Below, piece by piece: positions 31,642 through 43,715 of a DNA stretch of 64,000 nt (its first letter is position 1; every line of letters begins with the position of its first letter). A model generated the notes under the pieces. The model was not told the DNA's origin, searched no databases, and saw only the letters and a list, made by a program, of their open reading frames with translations. This DNA is from Gonatopus flavifemur (lineage: Eukaryota > Arthropoda > Insecta > Hymenoptera > Dryinidae), in NCBI GenBank assembly GCA_018340375.1, contig JAFFJZ010000017.1, positions 1,850,001 through 1,914,000 of the forward strand, read 5' to 3'. The translations under genes and the position numbers were made by a program.

Positions 31642-33773
31642 ATTGGGGTGCTTTTTTTTGGACTATTTTTTTTTCTCACTCCCATATCGTAATTCTGTGG
31701 GGAATGGCTAAAAAAACAATTCCCTCAAAATTTGAGCCCTTAATATTGACATTGAGTACTCGACCAAGGGCCTACAATGATTTCCTGTTTAACCCGTTTC
31801 GGAAGAAAATGCCACTCTCGACACAACTTCCTTTATCGGCTCGTAACGGATACCATTTGCGTCTGAAAAATTGAGAGAATACATATTCTTATAGTTTAGG
31901 ATGTGCTCTCTCTGAAAATATCCATAAAATTCTTCTAAAAAATTGTTGATCATGAAAAAAAGTAGTTAAAAACCAAAAAAAGATGATTTTTCGACACCTG
32001 TATTTTTTAAAATTGAATTTTCAAGAGATTTCCTGTCCACGACGACCCTGAAATCTCGATAACCGGCGGGATGAATGTTCGGACTTCAATAATATGTGGT
32101 TTGGAGATCGATCCATCACTCTCATGCATTCAAAATCGCGCGGAAACTGTAAAATTGTCGCGAAATTGTTTGAGAGCAGGTATAAAGAGGTACGACTTCC
32201 GAGAAAATGACAGATTTTCATTTATGTTTCCACGAATGCTTTGATTCTGGTGCCAGAATAACATTTTTATGGGGAAGGAGCTCAGAAAAGCTCACAAAGA
32301 ACCCACAAACAGCACCTAAATAGTACTTAAGTCGGAGGATTGAGGAAACGACTCACTTTTTCTTGTTCTGTGTGAATACCATCATTTTGATGCCAAAATC
32401 ACACTCCATCAGGACGAGCTCAGAAAAGTTCATAAAGACACCACAAAGAACACCCAAATAGTACTGACGTTAGGGTTTTGGGAGAACGATTGATTTTCTC
32501 CTACTCTCCTCCACGGATGCGATCATTTTGATGCCAAAACAACATTCAGAGGAGGGAGTCTCAAAAAAGTTCACAAAGAACCCACAAACAGCACCCAAAT
32601 AGTACTTATATCGAGGGGTTGGGGGAATGACTAATTTTCTCGTTCTTCTCTGCATGAATGACATCATTCTTATGCTCAGATAACATCCAAATGGGGGGAG
32701 CTGGGAAAATTTTATCAAGGAGTCACAAACCAAAGTTATGTTGAGACCGAAATGAACGCACACGTGGAAGACTGAGTGTAAAAATTGACGTTCTCCCAGT
32801 ACTTGAAAGTAAGTTTTCTTTGGATTTTATTTGTGGGTTCTTTGTGAACTTTTTTGAGACCCCCTCCTCTGAATGTTGTTTTGGCATCAAAATGATCGCA
32901 TTCGTGGAGGAGAGTAGGAGAAAATCAATCGTTCTCCCAAAACCCTAACGTCAGTACTATTTGGGTGTTCTTTATGGTGTCTTTATGAACTTTTCTGAGC
33001 TCGTCCTGATGGAGTGTGATTTTGGCATCAAAATGATGGTATTCATACAGAACAAGAAAAAGTGAGTCGTTTCCTCAATCCTCCGACTTAAGTACTATTT
33101 AGGTGCTGTTTGTGGGTTCTTTGTGAGCTTTTCTGAGCTCCTTCCCCATAAAAATGTTATTCTGGCACCAGAATCAAAGCATTCGTGGAAACATAAATGA
33201 AAATCTGTCATTTTCTCAGAAGTCGTACCTCTGTATACTTGCTCTTAAACAATTTCGCGACAATTTTACAGTTTCCGCACGATTTTGAATGCATGAGAGC
33301 GATGGATCGATCTCCAAACCACATATTATTGGAGTCCAAACATTAATTCCGCCGGTTATCGAGATTTCAGGGTCGTCGTGGACAGGAAATCTCTTGAAAA
33401 TTCAATTTTAAAAAATACAGGTGTCGAAAAATCATCTTTTTTTGGCTTTTAACTACTTTTTTTTATGATCAACAATTTTTTAGAAGAATTTTATGGATAT
33501 TTTCAGAAAGAGCACATCTTAAACTATAAGAATATGTATTTTCTCAATTTTTCAGACGCAAATAGTATCCGTTACGAGCCGATGAAGAAAGGTGTGTCGA
33601 GAGTGGCATTTCCTTCCGAAACGGGTCAAACAGGAAATCATTGTAGGCCCTTGGTCGAGTACTCAATGTCAATATTAAGAGCTCAAATTTTGAGGAAATT
33701 TCTTTAGCCATTCCCCACAGAATTACGATATGGGAGTGACAAAAAAAAATAGTCGAAAAAAAAGCACCCTAAT
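31642..33773. mobile_element. Long foldback element with 945-bp arms
   Basis: 31642-32587 and 32830-33773 are inverted copies, nearly identical, separated by about 240 bp. It starts ATTGGGGTGC and ends GCACCCTAAT, with CAAC on both sides. Each arm holds tandem units of about 140 bp, recognisable by CTCAGAAAAG(T/C)TCA and CACCCAAATAGTACT; units begin near 32281, 32419 and 32560. No protein is encoded. High arm similarity implies recent formation or gene conversion. Confidence 0.85.
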
Positions 33774-33777
33774 CAAC

Positions 33778-34738
33778 TGTCACGTCGTGAACTCTACTTC
33801 AGCGATGCTAACGTACACTTGCAAGAGTGACTCTTGCGCGAACTCGCGACCACGACGTATCACCCTTCGTTGGACTTACCTTTCCTTCTTCGATATAATA
33901 GGAACACCGTAGTGGCGGCCGCTCTCTCTCTCTCGACGATACCCCCGACTATGCGGTCAGACCGCGCAGGCGGCGTGGGTTATCGGTATCCAGTCTCCTA
34001 CAGGCAGAAGAATAACACGGCCAAGTACACACACCACAGACTTGATTCATTCACAAAACGAATTAACAACCATAGAATGATTTCCACCCCGGGAGAACTC
34101 GACAGGCTCGATATAATTCAATGATTATGAATGCCACGGGCATGATTCCCCAATACTACGGCCACGCGGTGGTCGATACACCACTTACCGGAACAGCGCG
34201 GTAAGAACGGGAATCCACACACGTTTACAACGACAAGCGTCACGGAAACGATAAGTTCGTATCAAGCGACAAGAAGACTCTGATGCGAGGCTGCTTCCCG
34301 CGGCATCTCGAGACCTCGGTAACCCCTCCAAGCGGGACGATGAAGCAGCGCGGCGATCCGGGATTGGCCCTTTGTGAATCAGGCGAGATGATGCAACAAC
34401 TCCCGTTGTTGCTACGTAGGCGGCCAGAATAAGTTCCCCTAGGTGGCGCCTGCTGTCCGTGACGGTAACTCTCAGTGGTGTCTCTCACACCATAGGCCGT
34501 GAAACTTGGAGGCGGTAGATCGACGGTCGATAATGGAGATCGCCGTACCAAGCTTCGGCTGCTCAATGCGTGGCAGTGACGGTAGATGGTGACCCTCGTG
34601 ACAAACAGTGTATCTCGGCATTAGTGATACATAAAATAATTCCAATTAATTGTCATCCCGGGAGGAAAGAGAAAGAAGCCTTGTCTCTTCATTCTTTCTA
34701 TATTCGCTAATCGTGACGATCTGAAAAAGACCGTCACA
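33778..34738 (-). mobile_element. Solo LTR of an LTR retrotransposon
   Basis: 961 bp, GC-rich against its surroundings. Read on the minus strand it begins TGTGACGGTCTTTTTC and ends CACGACGTGACA (TG...CA), bracketed by the 4-bp CAAC at 33774-33777 and 34739-34742. No internal gag-pol and no second LTR. A 4-bp duplication suits Gypsy or BEL. Open frames inside are not credible genes. Confidence 0.7.
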
Positions 34739-34850
34739 CAACATGATAATTCATATGAAATTTACATAATTTACGGATTAAATTTCAAAATTAATTTTTG
34801 AATTATTGATTTCATATGAGGAAATTGTATTTGTGAATAAGTTGTTTATA

Positions 34851-35433
34851 CCGTCCGCTCTCTCAACAGTGCCGGTGATGGAGGAGTAGGGGAGTATTTT
34901 TCTTAGAACTCATGTACCCCCACCATTGACGTACGCGTATGTTCTCAACATTCGTAAGCCACTCTCGCAATAGTGCCACACGCTTGTGTATGCAAAATTA
35001 CTCTCTTCTGTCTTCTGGTGATATTGAGTATAATGTTTTTTTCCTCTTTTTCATTCGATATTAGATATTTTTGTATCCAAAGAAATGATTAAAGTTCATG
35101 AAATCACATTCATGAGTTCACATTCCTGTATACATACTTGATGTTTGAATTTAGTTGTATCATTTTTCGGTTATTCCTTCTTGATTAATTCCAAAGTCAT
35201 TACACCAATTTTCTATCCTTCATCTGGACACATTTGCCATGATGGAACATGGATCAGAGTAATTGAACATCATTTATGGAGAGTTCTTGATCATATTTGC
35301 GGGTGGCACTATTGCGAGAAACGGTTTCAAATGTGATGCCACACGATAGCGTGATAGATGATGGGGGTAGTGTTCGAGCACGAATGAGGAGAATCGGCAC
35401 TATTCAGAGTGGCACTGTTGAGAGAGCGGACTG
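34851..35433. mobile_element. TA-flanked foldback MITE (CAGTCCGCTCTCTCAACAGT)
   Basis: TA at 34849-34850 and 35434-35435. Ends read CCGTCCGCTCTCTCAACAGTGCC (left) and CAGTCCGCTCTCTCAACAGTGCC (right, reversed). Inner CTCTCGCAATAGTGCCACAC pairs with GTGGCACTATTGCGAGA. 583 bp, Tc1/mariner-like by its duplication. Confidence 0.8.
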
Positions 35434-35501
35434 TACCCAGTTCACACAGATTTAGAAATTCATCAACGTATGAGTGAGTACGAATGTAGTAGTAACGCAC
35501 G

Positions 35502-35669
35502 AAATGGCGGTTCTAATAGATTCACACAGATATACTATCATTCCTGTATGTGTAAGAGGACGTTTATAACTATGTGTATTATATACGTGAGGGGAATCCC
35601 ATGAAGTTCGACTGTTCCTACACACAGCGGCGCTGATGATGGTTCTGAAAATTATTCTATTGAGTTTAT
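35502..35669. repeat. Dispersed repeat, copy cut by the CACTA element
   Basis: Reverse complement of 15622-15800. The last bases before the CACTA element are GAGTTTAT, and the sequence resumes after it as TATGCCCCCTGGCTTGTACC at 41947. Confidence 0.75.
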
Positions 35670-36141
35670 CCCAGTAAACACAGGGCTCGTAAAACTCTCT
35701 TTAAGTTGAATTTTGGTGGACAACTTCAAGAGTTTTCGAAAGACATCATTTGAATGTCTCAAAGAGGCATCACAAAGTCATGTCTAAAAATGTTGACTTT
35801 GAGTCACTCTGTTTTGATGGCTTACCGGAGAATTCTTCAAGATATATTCCAAATGTTGTCTGTAGGAAAATAAAATAAAATGTCAAGTTGACGGATTGAA
35901 GATGTATATAAGAATATATGAAAAGATATGATATATTATCAAATGCAAGAGCTTTTAATATGTAAGTAGAAGACAATAATTGTTTTATTTAACATAACAT
36001 TCATATTTTAATGAATTCTTATTGAATTAGAGTGTGTATATTAATAATATATATTAATATTCTGATTTGATTATCTGTATGATGAACACAAGAGTATAAA
36101 TTGAATTTAATTTGCTCTGATGATTATATAAAAGAAAGAAG

Positions 36142-38324
36142 ATGAGTGATAAGAAAGGATTTTCCAATCTAAGTTGAAGGCAAAAAAAGAGAAAACTTTC
36201 AAAAATGTTTGTAGAAGACATGAAAGAAATATTTTATAATAGTGTGTTTGAAAATTTGGAACAAATGCCTCCATCCGGAGAAAAGTTCCCACTAAATCAA
36301 GATTCTACTCTGGTTGTGACCAACCATGGAGAAAGTGATAATGAAGATGTCAAGTTTGAAGACTCCTTGCCCGAAGAAAGTGACAATGATGAAGATAATG
36401 ATGCATTGGAAAAAATAATTGATAGTGATTCAAGTGGACATTGAAAGATAGATTATAGCAGTGGTTCTGATACCTTTGACGATAATAACATTGATCTACT
36501 TTCTGATACTTCGGATGATACCTTTTGTTTGGAAACATTTTTATTAGAATGGGCTCTATCATTGAACATACCGCATAATGCACTTACTAGTCTCCTATAT
36601 GGATTAAAAACATCAGGCCACGATCGGTTACCAAACGATGCTCGAACTTTATTGGGCACTCCACGTACAAACATAATCGTTCTACTTGGTACTGGAGGAT
36701 ATGCTCATTATGGCTTGAAAAAAGCATTGCTAGATAACTTCAATCAAAATGATAAAACAACCATTCCAAAAAATATCAATTTACACATCAACGTGGACGG
36801 TTTACCCATTTCGAAAAGTTCCGGCAGCCAGCTATGGCCAATCCTTGGTGAAATTGTAAATTGTTGTCATCTTTCACAACCGTTTGTGATAGGTTTATAT
36901 CATGGTTTAGGGAAATCACAAAATGTAAATTTATCTTCCGAACCATTTATATTAGAGTACTTAGAATTGCACCACAATGGTTTCAACTATAAGAAAGAAA
37001 ATTATAAAGTTGTTATAAAAGCTGTTGTGGCAGATACTCCTGCTAGAAATTATTTGACGTGTTTCCCAGCACACAATAGTAGATGTGGGAAATGTATTCA
37101 AATAGGTGAAACTGTTGGTGGTAGACGCCTATTTCTAGAGAATGATTCTCTTCAAAGAACGGATGAGAATTTCAGAATCAATGTTCCTCAAAAGTTTGAA
37201 AATTTGATATCTCCTTTAGAAAGCATTGGAATTAGTTTGACAAAACGAGTACCTTTAGATCCCATGCATATTTTAAATTTAGGTGTAACAAAAAAACATG
37301 TTGAAATCTTTTTAAATTTTCATGGTAAAGGTGCAGATGCAATGCTAAGGTTGGAGTATGTAAATACTGAATATTGTGGTTTCCAAGAATGGGTACCTTG
37401 TGAATTTGTACGTAAAACACGCAGTTTTGATGAATTTGAAAGATTTAAGGCCACTGAACTCCGGATGATTGTATTGTACGCAGGGCCTGTAATATTTCGT
37501 AATTATGTATCAAAAGATCGAATGCTTCATTTTAACATTTTGAATTGTGCATCGCGTATATTGAGCGACTCAACTGAATGTATTCGAAATAATACTTTGG
37601 CCAAAAAATTATTAATTCGTTACGTGAATCTTATGAAACTATTATATGGTGAAAATAACATAATATATAATGTTTCATTCATCTTCCAGATGATGTATTA
37701 CAATTTGGACCTTCGGACACGTTTAGTGCAATAGATTTTGAAAACCATTTACAAACCTTGAGAAGATTGATTGGAAAAGGATCTTTTGTTTTACCGCAGT
37801 TAATGAACAGGATTAATAGACAATCACAAGTTTCAATAATACAAAAAAAACCTGTTATACAGAAGTATATGCTTTCAAACAAAATGAATAATGAAGTACT
37901 TCCTGACGGTTATACCAATGCTTACAAAACTATTCAATTTCCTAATTTCATTTTAACAACCAAAAAATCAGGTAATTGTTCCTATCTTCGAAATGGAGAT
38001 GTAATTGTAATAGAACACATTTGTTATTCCAATGAAAATCCTGTGGTTTCGGGTAAAAAATATATTGATTGTAATACGATTGAAAACTATCCAATTAAGT
38101 CAACCCTTCTAGGAATATACAAGGCAAAAGTTTTAACCAATAATTTACAAGAATGGCCTGTTACAGAAATTTGTAAGAAAGCGTTTAGAATGAAGTCGCA
38201 AGACTTTTTTTATATCTTTCTCATCATCCATATTAATTCTGAGATCATTTATGTTGATTTTCAATATCATTTTGAAATGAATAAGTATACCAGATTCGTA
38301 AAATGCAAAAATATTGTATCATAA
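36142..38324 (+). pseudogene. CACTA-like transposase, interrupted
   Basis: From ATG 36142 one frame runs to about 37680 and a second continues to TAA 38322-38324. Features in order: a basic N-terminus (RQKKRKLSK), an acidic stretch (about 36310-36530), LLGTPRTN, LHINVDGLPISKSSGSQLWP (probable first Asp), AVVADTPARNYLTC with HNSRCGKC (probable second Asp and a zinc knuckle), PLDPMHILNLGVTK, FKATELRMIVLYAGPVIF, then, one base out of frame, HLPDDVLQFGPSDTFSAIDF and FENHLQTLRRL. TGA stops at 36175-36177 and 36442-36444 plus the frameshift at 37680 inactivate it. The two TGA may be decayed CGA codons. Confidence 0.75.
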
Positions 38325-38489
38325 TAAAAACAGGAATTCAGTTGTATACTATCAAAATACCATTCATTTCCATTATGTAAGTGTCAAAAGAATTTCGTTT
38401 CAGTATCAAGAGTGCATCTAACTTTCATTTTCATATTTTGCCTTTAAAATAGCTTTACCTGCGCAGATTTGTCAAATTGAGTTAAAAAT

Positions 38490-40479
38490 ATGTCTCAAAA
38501 TCATCTTAGAAATTACTTACCATCTAATTGGGTAAAAAAGACATCGGACAACTTGGAACTACAGCACGCGAACAGGAAACGTGAGTTTTATAATTCATCT
38601 TTACTATTACTCGTATTCATTGTGCGCAAATGATAAAATTGAGATGAGATTAATTATATGAATGTGAAATTTTTGTTACAGTAAAAGGGCTTCATGGAGT
38701 ACATTTGAAAGGAGTTGACGATTCAGCATTTTCCAAACATAAGGCAATCAGCGATGAGCTTCCAAATACTTTCCTTCCTAAAAATCAAACTAATACAAAA
38801 ACCAATGGCTGTAAAACTTCGAATAGCGAAAATAGTACGAAAGGTTATTTTAAAGACTTTTTAACTCAGGAATGACTTCATTAATGAATTCTGATGAATT
38901 AATCATAAACATATATGTATAAAACATTGAATTTTCCAGGGATAATATATAATCAACGGAAACAATTCTCTGTCATAAGAGAACCTCCAAATTCAATTCT
39001 AGAACCTGAAAGTTCAACCACATTATATAAGAAAAATATGCAAAGTATTTATACATATTTTTTTTATGAAATATCATTTTTTTCATATCTATAAATTATA
39101 ATGTATTCAAATATAATATAGAAAAACTTACACACGTTTTATAATAATAGAGTTGCTGAATACTTCCCCACAATCTGAGGTTCTCAGTTTTTTGTTGCGA
39201 CAACAAAATATAATTCCAAACGAAGGTAAGCATGTCAAAATATCGCTTTTGATATTGATCTAAATCGAAAAATGCATAGCATCATGATTATTTCAGTTGA
39301 TGATATGGCTGAAAATTCTGAAAATAATATGCCACTTATAAATGAAGACTTTACTAAGTTCCTCAGAGTCGAAGAGGATCCATTAAATGGAAATATTAAT
39401 CATCACTTGATGTTTGAAAATTTGGAAGATAATGAAAACGATGCAACTGTAAAAAAAGAAGAAGAACAACAACAAGAAGAGAAAGAGGAAGAAAGGGACG
39501 AAGGTGTACATAATGAATTCGAATCAAATCCGGAACTTCAAGTTATGGATGAAAACCAACATGATTTTCACAATTTAGTAGATCATCTTCATGATGAGCA
39601 AAAATGTTGTGGTGAGTTTTGATGACATTCAGAAGAATTAAACACTTTTTTGTCCATCTAATCAACATTATTTATAGGAGGATGCAAAGGTATATATACA
39701 ACTTTTGCAAAAACAAGATAGGATTTTGGTAAGCTTGGAGAATCGTTACAACAATAATAATGATAATGGAAACGTGATTGCGGAAAATTATGATTTATTG
39801 CCAAAGTTACCTCTGCATTGTCTTGAGGATTTATTAACTTTTGATAAGGAATTGCAGAACAATGGACGTCTTCGTAGACAATTTGTAATTGAAATATTTA
39901 TATTTTATTCAATTTCTGTCTTGAATAATTAGAGAATGGTCGAAATTGTGAAATTTCATTCATTTGAGCAAACTATTGAAATATATAGATTAAATCTTGT
40001 TTGATAATTTGGACTATCTTGAAATTATCCATCCATTTTTATGTATATGTAAACTATATATATTACAAAATATTAATATAAACAACATTACAGGGAAGAA
40101 AAATAGCTTCGATTGGAGGCGAAAATATGCCTAAATTTGTTGCAAACATCATGAGAGAAGTTTCAACAGACGAACTCACTATGCAGTTAACTTGGGTCGT
40201 AACGGTTCTCGGAAAAATCAAAGTCAGTGATTTAAATTTTGGAGTGAAAATTAGTAACTTTCATTTCTTTTCATGTCAATTCATTAGAATCATAATTGAC
40301 AATTATGAAATATTTCAGGAGTTATGAGAGGCATGTTTAATCAATCTACGGAAAATAAAATCACAAAGCGTATCCAAATTTGGATCCAGAAACCTGGGGA
40401 TCGAATACGTAATAGAAACAAAAAACTAGTCAAAGCGCGAGAGCTCCAAGCTGTCAGAGGAGAAAATAAGCAAACTTGA
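38490..40479 (+). CDS. Second CACTA gene: spliced DUF4806-type protein, eight exons
   Basis: Exons inferred from GT/AG sites with matching phases: 38490-38580, 38682-38843, 38940-39044, 39151-39225, 39297-39611, 39678-39884, 40094-40226 and 40319-40479. The peptide begins MSQNHLRNYLPSNWVKKTSD, includes an acidic Glu-rich stretch in exon 5, then LPLHCLEDLLTFDKELQN, RKIASIGGENMPKFVANIMR, STDELTMQLTWVV, and ends with a basic segment (RIRNRNKKLVKARE). The L..E.L..FD..L to MR..S.DEL arrangement resembles DUF4806, common in transposon-linked insect proteins. All junctions are in phase except exon 5 to 6, which needs a one-base shift (decay, or an exon I mis-set). The role is unknown; a TNPA-like DNA-binding accessory is a guess. 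Confidence 0.65.
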
Positions 40480-42169
40480 ATATTTTAGACTAGTTTTCCA
40501 CACAACACACTTCACTAGCATAGTTTCCATCTGTCCATTTGTTCCATATTTAAAAAGAGATGAAAAATAATTTCATATGCGAGGGTTACCAGCAGAATAA
40601 TCGCATAAGTCTGTCTTATTCATATGACTGTTGCCACGTGAGTCGTATAAATTATACAAACATATCTTTTTATACAAATTATGAGTACTTTCAAAATTCT
40701 ATCTGATTTATTCAAAAGTTACAGTTTTTAGAAGGTGAATTTGTGTTGAAGCTACTTACTTCATTAAAATAATTGATGCATCCATCATCATCATTTTGAT
40801 ATCTTCATTAGTATTATCAGCAATATAAATCAGTATTTCAATGCGATAAAAGTGATCATTATCGAATGTTTTGTTTTTTAACAAAATTAAATATAAAAGT
40901 TCAAAGTTTCGAAAATTATTCTTCTCAATTTACTCACGTGATAATAAACTTTATTTCATTTCATATATTTTGCACATGTAAAATACAACTTTATCTTATA
41001 AAAATGATGAGAAATGACTATATGAAGCACAATCAGAAGAAAATGTTATTTTTTCAATTACAAATGTAATTTCAACCTTTATACAAATTTAGATTTCTTC
41101 TAGCACTGTAAGACTGATACTAAGTACTAAAAATCACTTCTTCTGAAAGATTCATATGAGAAACATTCGTTTCCTATTCGTTTGGTAATTTTTGATAATA
41201 ATTCAATTGATTCAACCATATAATCATTCAATTCATAGCATAATTTAATTTTAATCCAACAATTATCACTTCAGAGTGAACACAATATGATTGTCACAGT
41301 TCTTTTACATGTTGAACTGTCGAATAATGAATGTGCAATAAATTCTCAGTTTATATTACATTATTAAGATTCATTATTGTAACAATTATTATCATATATT
41401 CGTTATCATTGAGTTCTCGATATCTAGTTCCGAAGAAAACTGCTTCAAACAATATTCTCATTTGAATAATATAAATATTGACTGAACTGATACCAAAAAT
41501 ATAATATGTAATAGACCAGAATATATTATTGGAAAAATGTTGAAGATTAATTATAAAATCTGTAACAATTTTTGAATTATATTTGAATCTATTTAGTGTA
41601 ACTTTTTTGTTAGAGTTTATTCAATAATTGTGTTATTCAAATTTGAATGTTTGAAATAGTTTTCTTTTAAAACTAGGTACTAATTTTCCACTTTCAAAAG
41701 TCCTCTTATTGTAGAATATGCAAGTTCTCTTTAAATTGACTTTAGAATATATCTTATAGACCACTGATCAATGATTCTCTAAGGCATCGAGAGGTTAGGT
41801 TGGAGGCATCTAATAGTTGACTTTTGGTTGGTCATTGGTCATCTTCAATAATGCTTAAGACTCTCTGTTGGCGTTTCTATAAGAGGACTCATAACTTTCA
41901 ACTGATGTCTTGAAGAACACTTCAAGTGAGCTTTGTGTTTACTGGGTATGCCCCCTGGCTTGTACCTACTTTCTCAGTTGAATATAATAGCAGCGACGCC
42001 TATCATCGTGTTCCGGTATTTTCGAAATCAATATATATAGATATAGCATCCATTGTTTCATTTAATATTCCAACTCGATGATAGGGGGCACTTATTGTAA
42101 ATGTCTATTGAAAATTTTGTTCAATTGGAATATGAAAATGGCGTCGACCTCGTATTCATTGTATATATA

Positions 42170-43330
42170 CAGGGTGTCCCATTTTAATTTTTATATCGGA
42201 ATAACTCAAAAACAAGAAGTTTTGGAGGGAAATGTTCCAAACAAAAGTTGTGAGATTCCGAGGGGGACATCTGATGGTGACCTTGACTTTGGTCTCGGAT
42301 CTCAACTTCAAGGTCATTCAGAGGTCAACTTTTGTTTCTTCAATGAAATCCCCTATTTTTGACTGCAGATTCAGATTGGACGTTGAAAAACAAGAAACTT
42401 TTGTCTGAATCATTTTTCCGAATTCCGCACAGATGGCGCTCTGATCGATAAAAAATGACTTTTATAAAACGCTCGTATTGCTTTCTGTGTGAAACGACAT
42501 TTCACTCTCCACTATTTTCTTTTCAGCTTCTGAGGATTACCGTCGACCCGTGAGAGTTACCCAATGTGCACCACGAGGAGGTTGAGCGATCGGATTCTGC
42601 ACATCTTTCAGGCCCTGAAAAGGACCGATTGTCTGGACAGTAGAGGTGTGTAATTTTCCACGACCAACGTTCTGCAATATGTATGGAAATTCACCGTATC
42701 AAATGTTCGATATTTGCACCGTTGACCTGTTGGCATAACCTAATTCGTCTCTGAAAATGTGGTTCTAACGGCAAAAGCACATGACGTGGAATTGTTCGGC
42801 ATACAGTTCGTATTCGGCGTTGCATGTCATCTCTGGTCGTTGGTGGTCTTCCATGAACTACATCTTCGATGAAACTCTATGAGTAAAAATTCGAAGGGGT
42901 AAGATCCGGAGACCTAGCTGGCCAGGCAATGTATCCACCGCAACCAATTCATCTGTGTGGGTAAGATGTGTTTAAGAAATTTCTGACAATTGCAGCGTTA
43001 TGAGGTGGTGCCCCATCATGTTGAAGCCACATGTTCCGTGTGTAGAGATCAACATCTTCCAACATCCTTGGTAATTTGTCCCGAATCAATTGCAGATCAT
43101 TTTCCTTCCTAACAGTATGTTGGAAGAAATAAGGACCAATGATGTGACCATTCAAAATCCCACACCACACATTCAGAGTCCAGCGATGTTGATTGTCAAC
43201 TTGTCGATGCCATCTGGGATTTTCAATTGACCAATGATGACAATTATGTCTGTTCATAACACCGTTACTGCGAAATGTTGCCCTATCACTGAACATCACG
43301 TAATTGAAAAAACCAGGTTCGAGGCCCATT
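42170..43330 (-). mobile_element. DD41D element C, truncated copy of the element A family
   Basis: Begins CAGGGTGTCCCATTTTAATT next to TA (42168-42169) and follows element A closely until about 43330, where similarity stops abruptly. Only the left terminal repeat and the 3' part of the transposase remain. Confidence 0.85.
42702..43329 (-). pseudogene. DD41D transposase fragment (element C)
   Basis: A 126-codon open stretch (42949-43329) encodes MFSDRATFRSNGVMNRHNCH, NPRWHRQVDNQHRWTLNVWC, VDLYTRNMWLQHDGAPPHNA and ends near SYPHR. The first two catalytic Asp are kept; SDRATF replaces the SDEATF of element A. The region carrying the third Asp is in another frame downstream. The N-terminal DUF4817-type region is missing because of the truncation at 43330. 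Confidence 0.8.
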
Positions 43331-43332
43331 AG

Positions 43333-43535
43333 GCTCCGTCTAAATGCTGTACGGTTAATGATTGTTCTATGAAAAGTGTTGTACCGTCCCGATTTCCATA
43401 ATAATTATGTTGAAACTTTTCTTGTCAAGCAAGGTTTCTCTTTGGTTAATAGTATTTCCATAATAATTATGAAAATCGGGACGGTACAACATTTTTCATA
43501 GAACAATCATTAACCGTACAGCATTTAGACGGAGC
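43333..43535. repeat. Inverted duplication with 77-bp arms
   Basis: 43333-43409 and 43459-43535 are inverted copies (for example CCGTCTAAATGCTGTACGGT) around a 49-base loop. The right arm belongs to an open frame (43453-43665), so a coding piece has been copied in reverse up to the break of element C. Confidence 0.85.
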
Positions 43536-43665
43536 ACCACTCACTGAACCAGTGGGCATTCCTAAAGAGAAACAGAATGATTTAAATTATCTTATGAAAT
43601 ATCTCTCTCCAAAGGGAAAAGAATTTTTTGATGCATTAATAGCTAAAGTTGGGGAAAAGGTGTAA
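43453..43665 (+). CDS. Unrecognised C-terminal coding fragment
   Basis: A stop-to-stop frame of 70 codons ending in TAA, without an upstream ATG. It reads QSLTVQHLDGAPLTEPVGIP, then KEKQNDLNYLMKYLSPKGKE and FFDALIAKVGEKV. The balanced composition and helical C-terminus look like the end of a real protein. I do not recognise it. The inverted copy of its first 26 codons lies just upstream. Confidence 0.35.
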   Translation, partial: YFHNNYENRDGTTFFIEQSLTVQHLDGAPLTEPVGIPKEKQNDLNYLMKYLSPKGKEFFDALIAKVGEKV

Positions 43666-43715
43666 GAATAATCGATTCGTGAAAGGCACAACATTACAAA
43701 GTTAATTGCAAACGT

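Larger units (their letters stand above)
35670..41946 (+). mobile_element. CACTA (EnSpm)-like DNA transposon, 6277 bp, two genes
   Basis: Starts CCCAGTAAACACA and ends TGTGTTTACTGGG, with an exact 3-bp duplication TAT (35667-35669 and 41947-41949). The uninterrupted copy of the target at 15622-15800 confirms both borders. It holds a large transposase-like gene (36142-38324) and a spliced DUF4806-type gene (38490-40479), both on the plus strand; 40480-41946 is non-coding and AT-rich. Three-base duplications and this protein pair fit the CACTA/EnSpm group. The tip is CCCAG rather than CACTA, so the assignment rests mainly on the protein. Confidence 0.75.

Noticed and set aside
34240..34566. 108-codon minus-strand frame in the GC-rich block
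   Set aside because: It lies inside a solo LTR; composition explains the open frame and no protein family fits.
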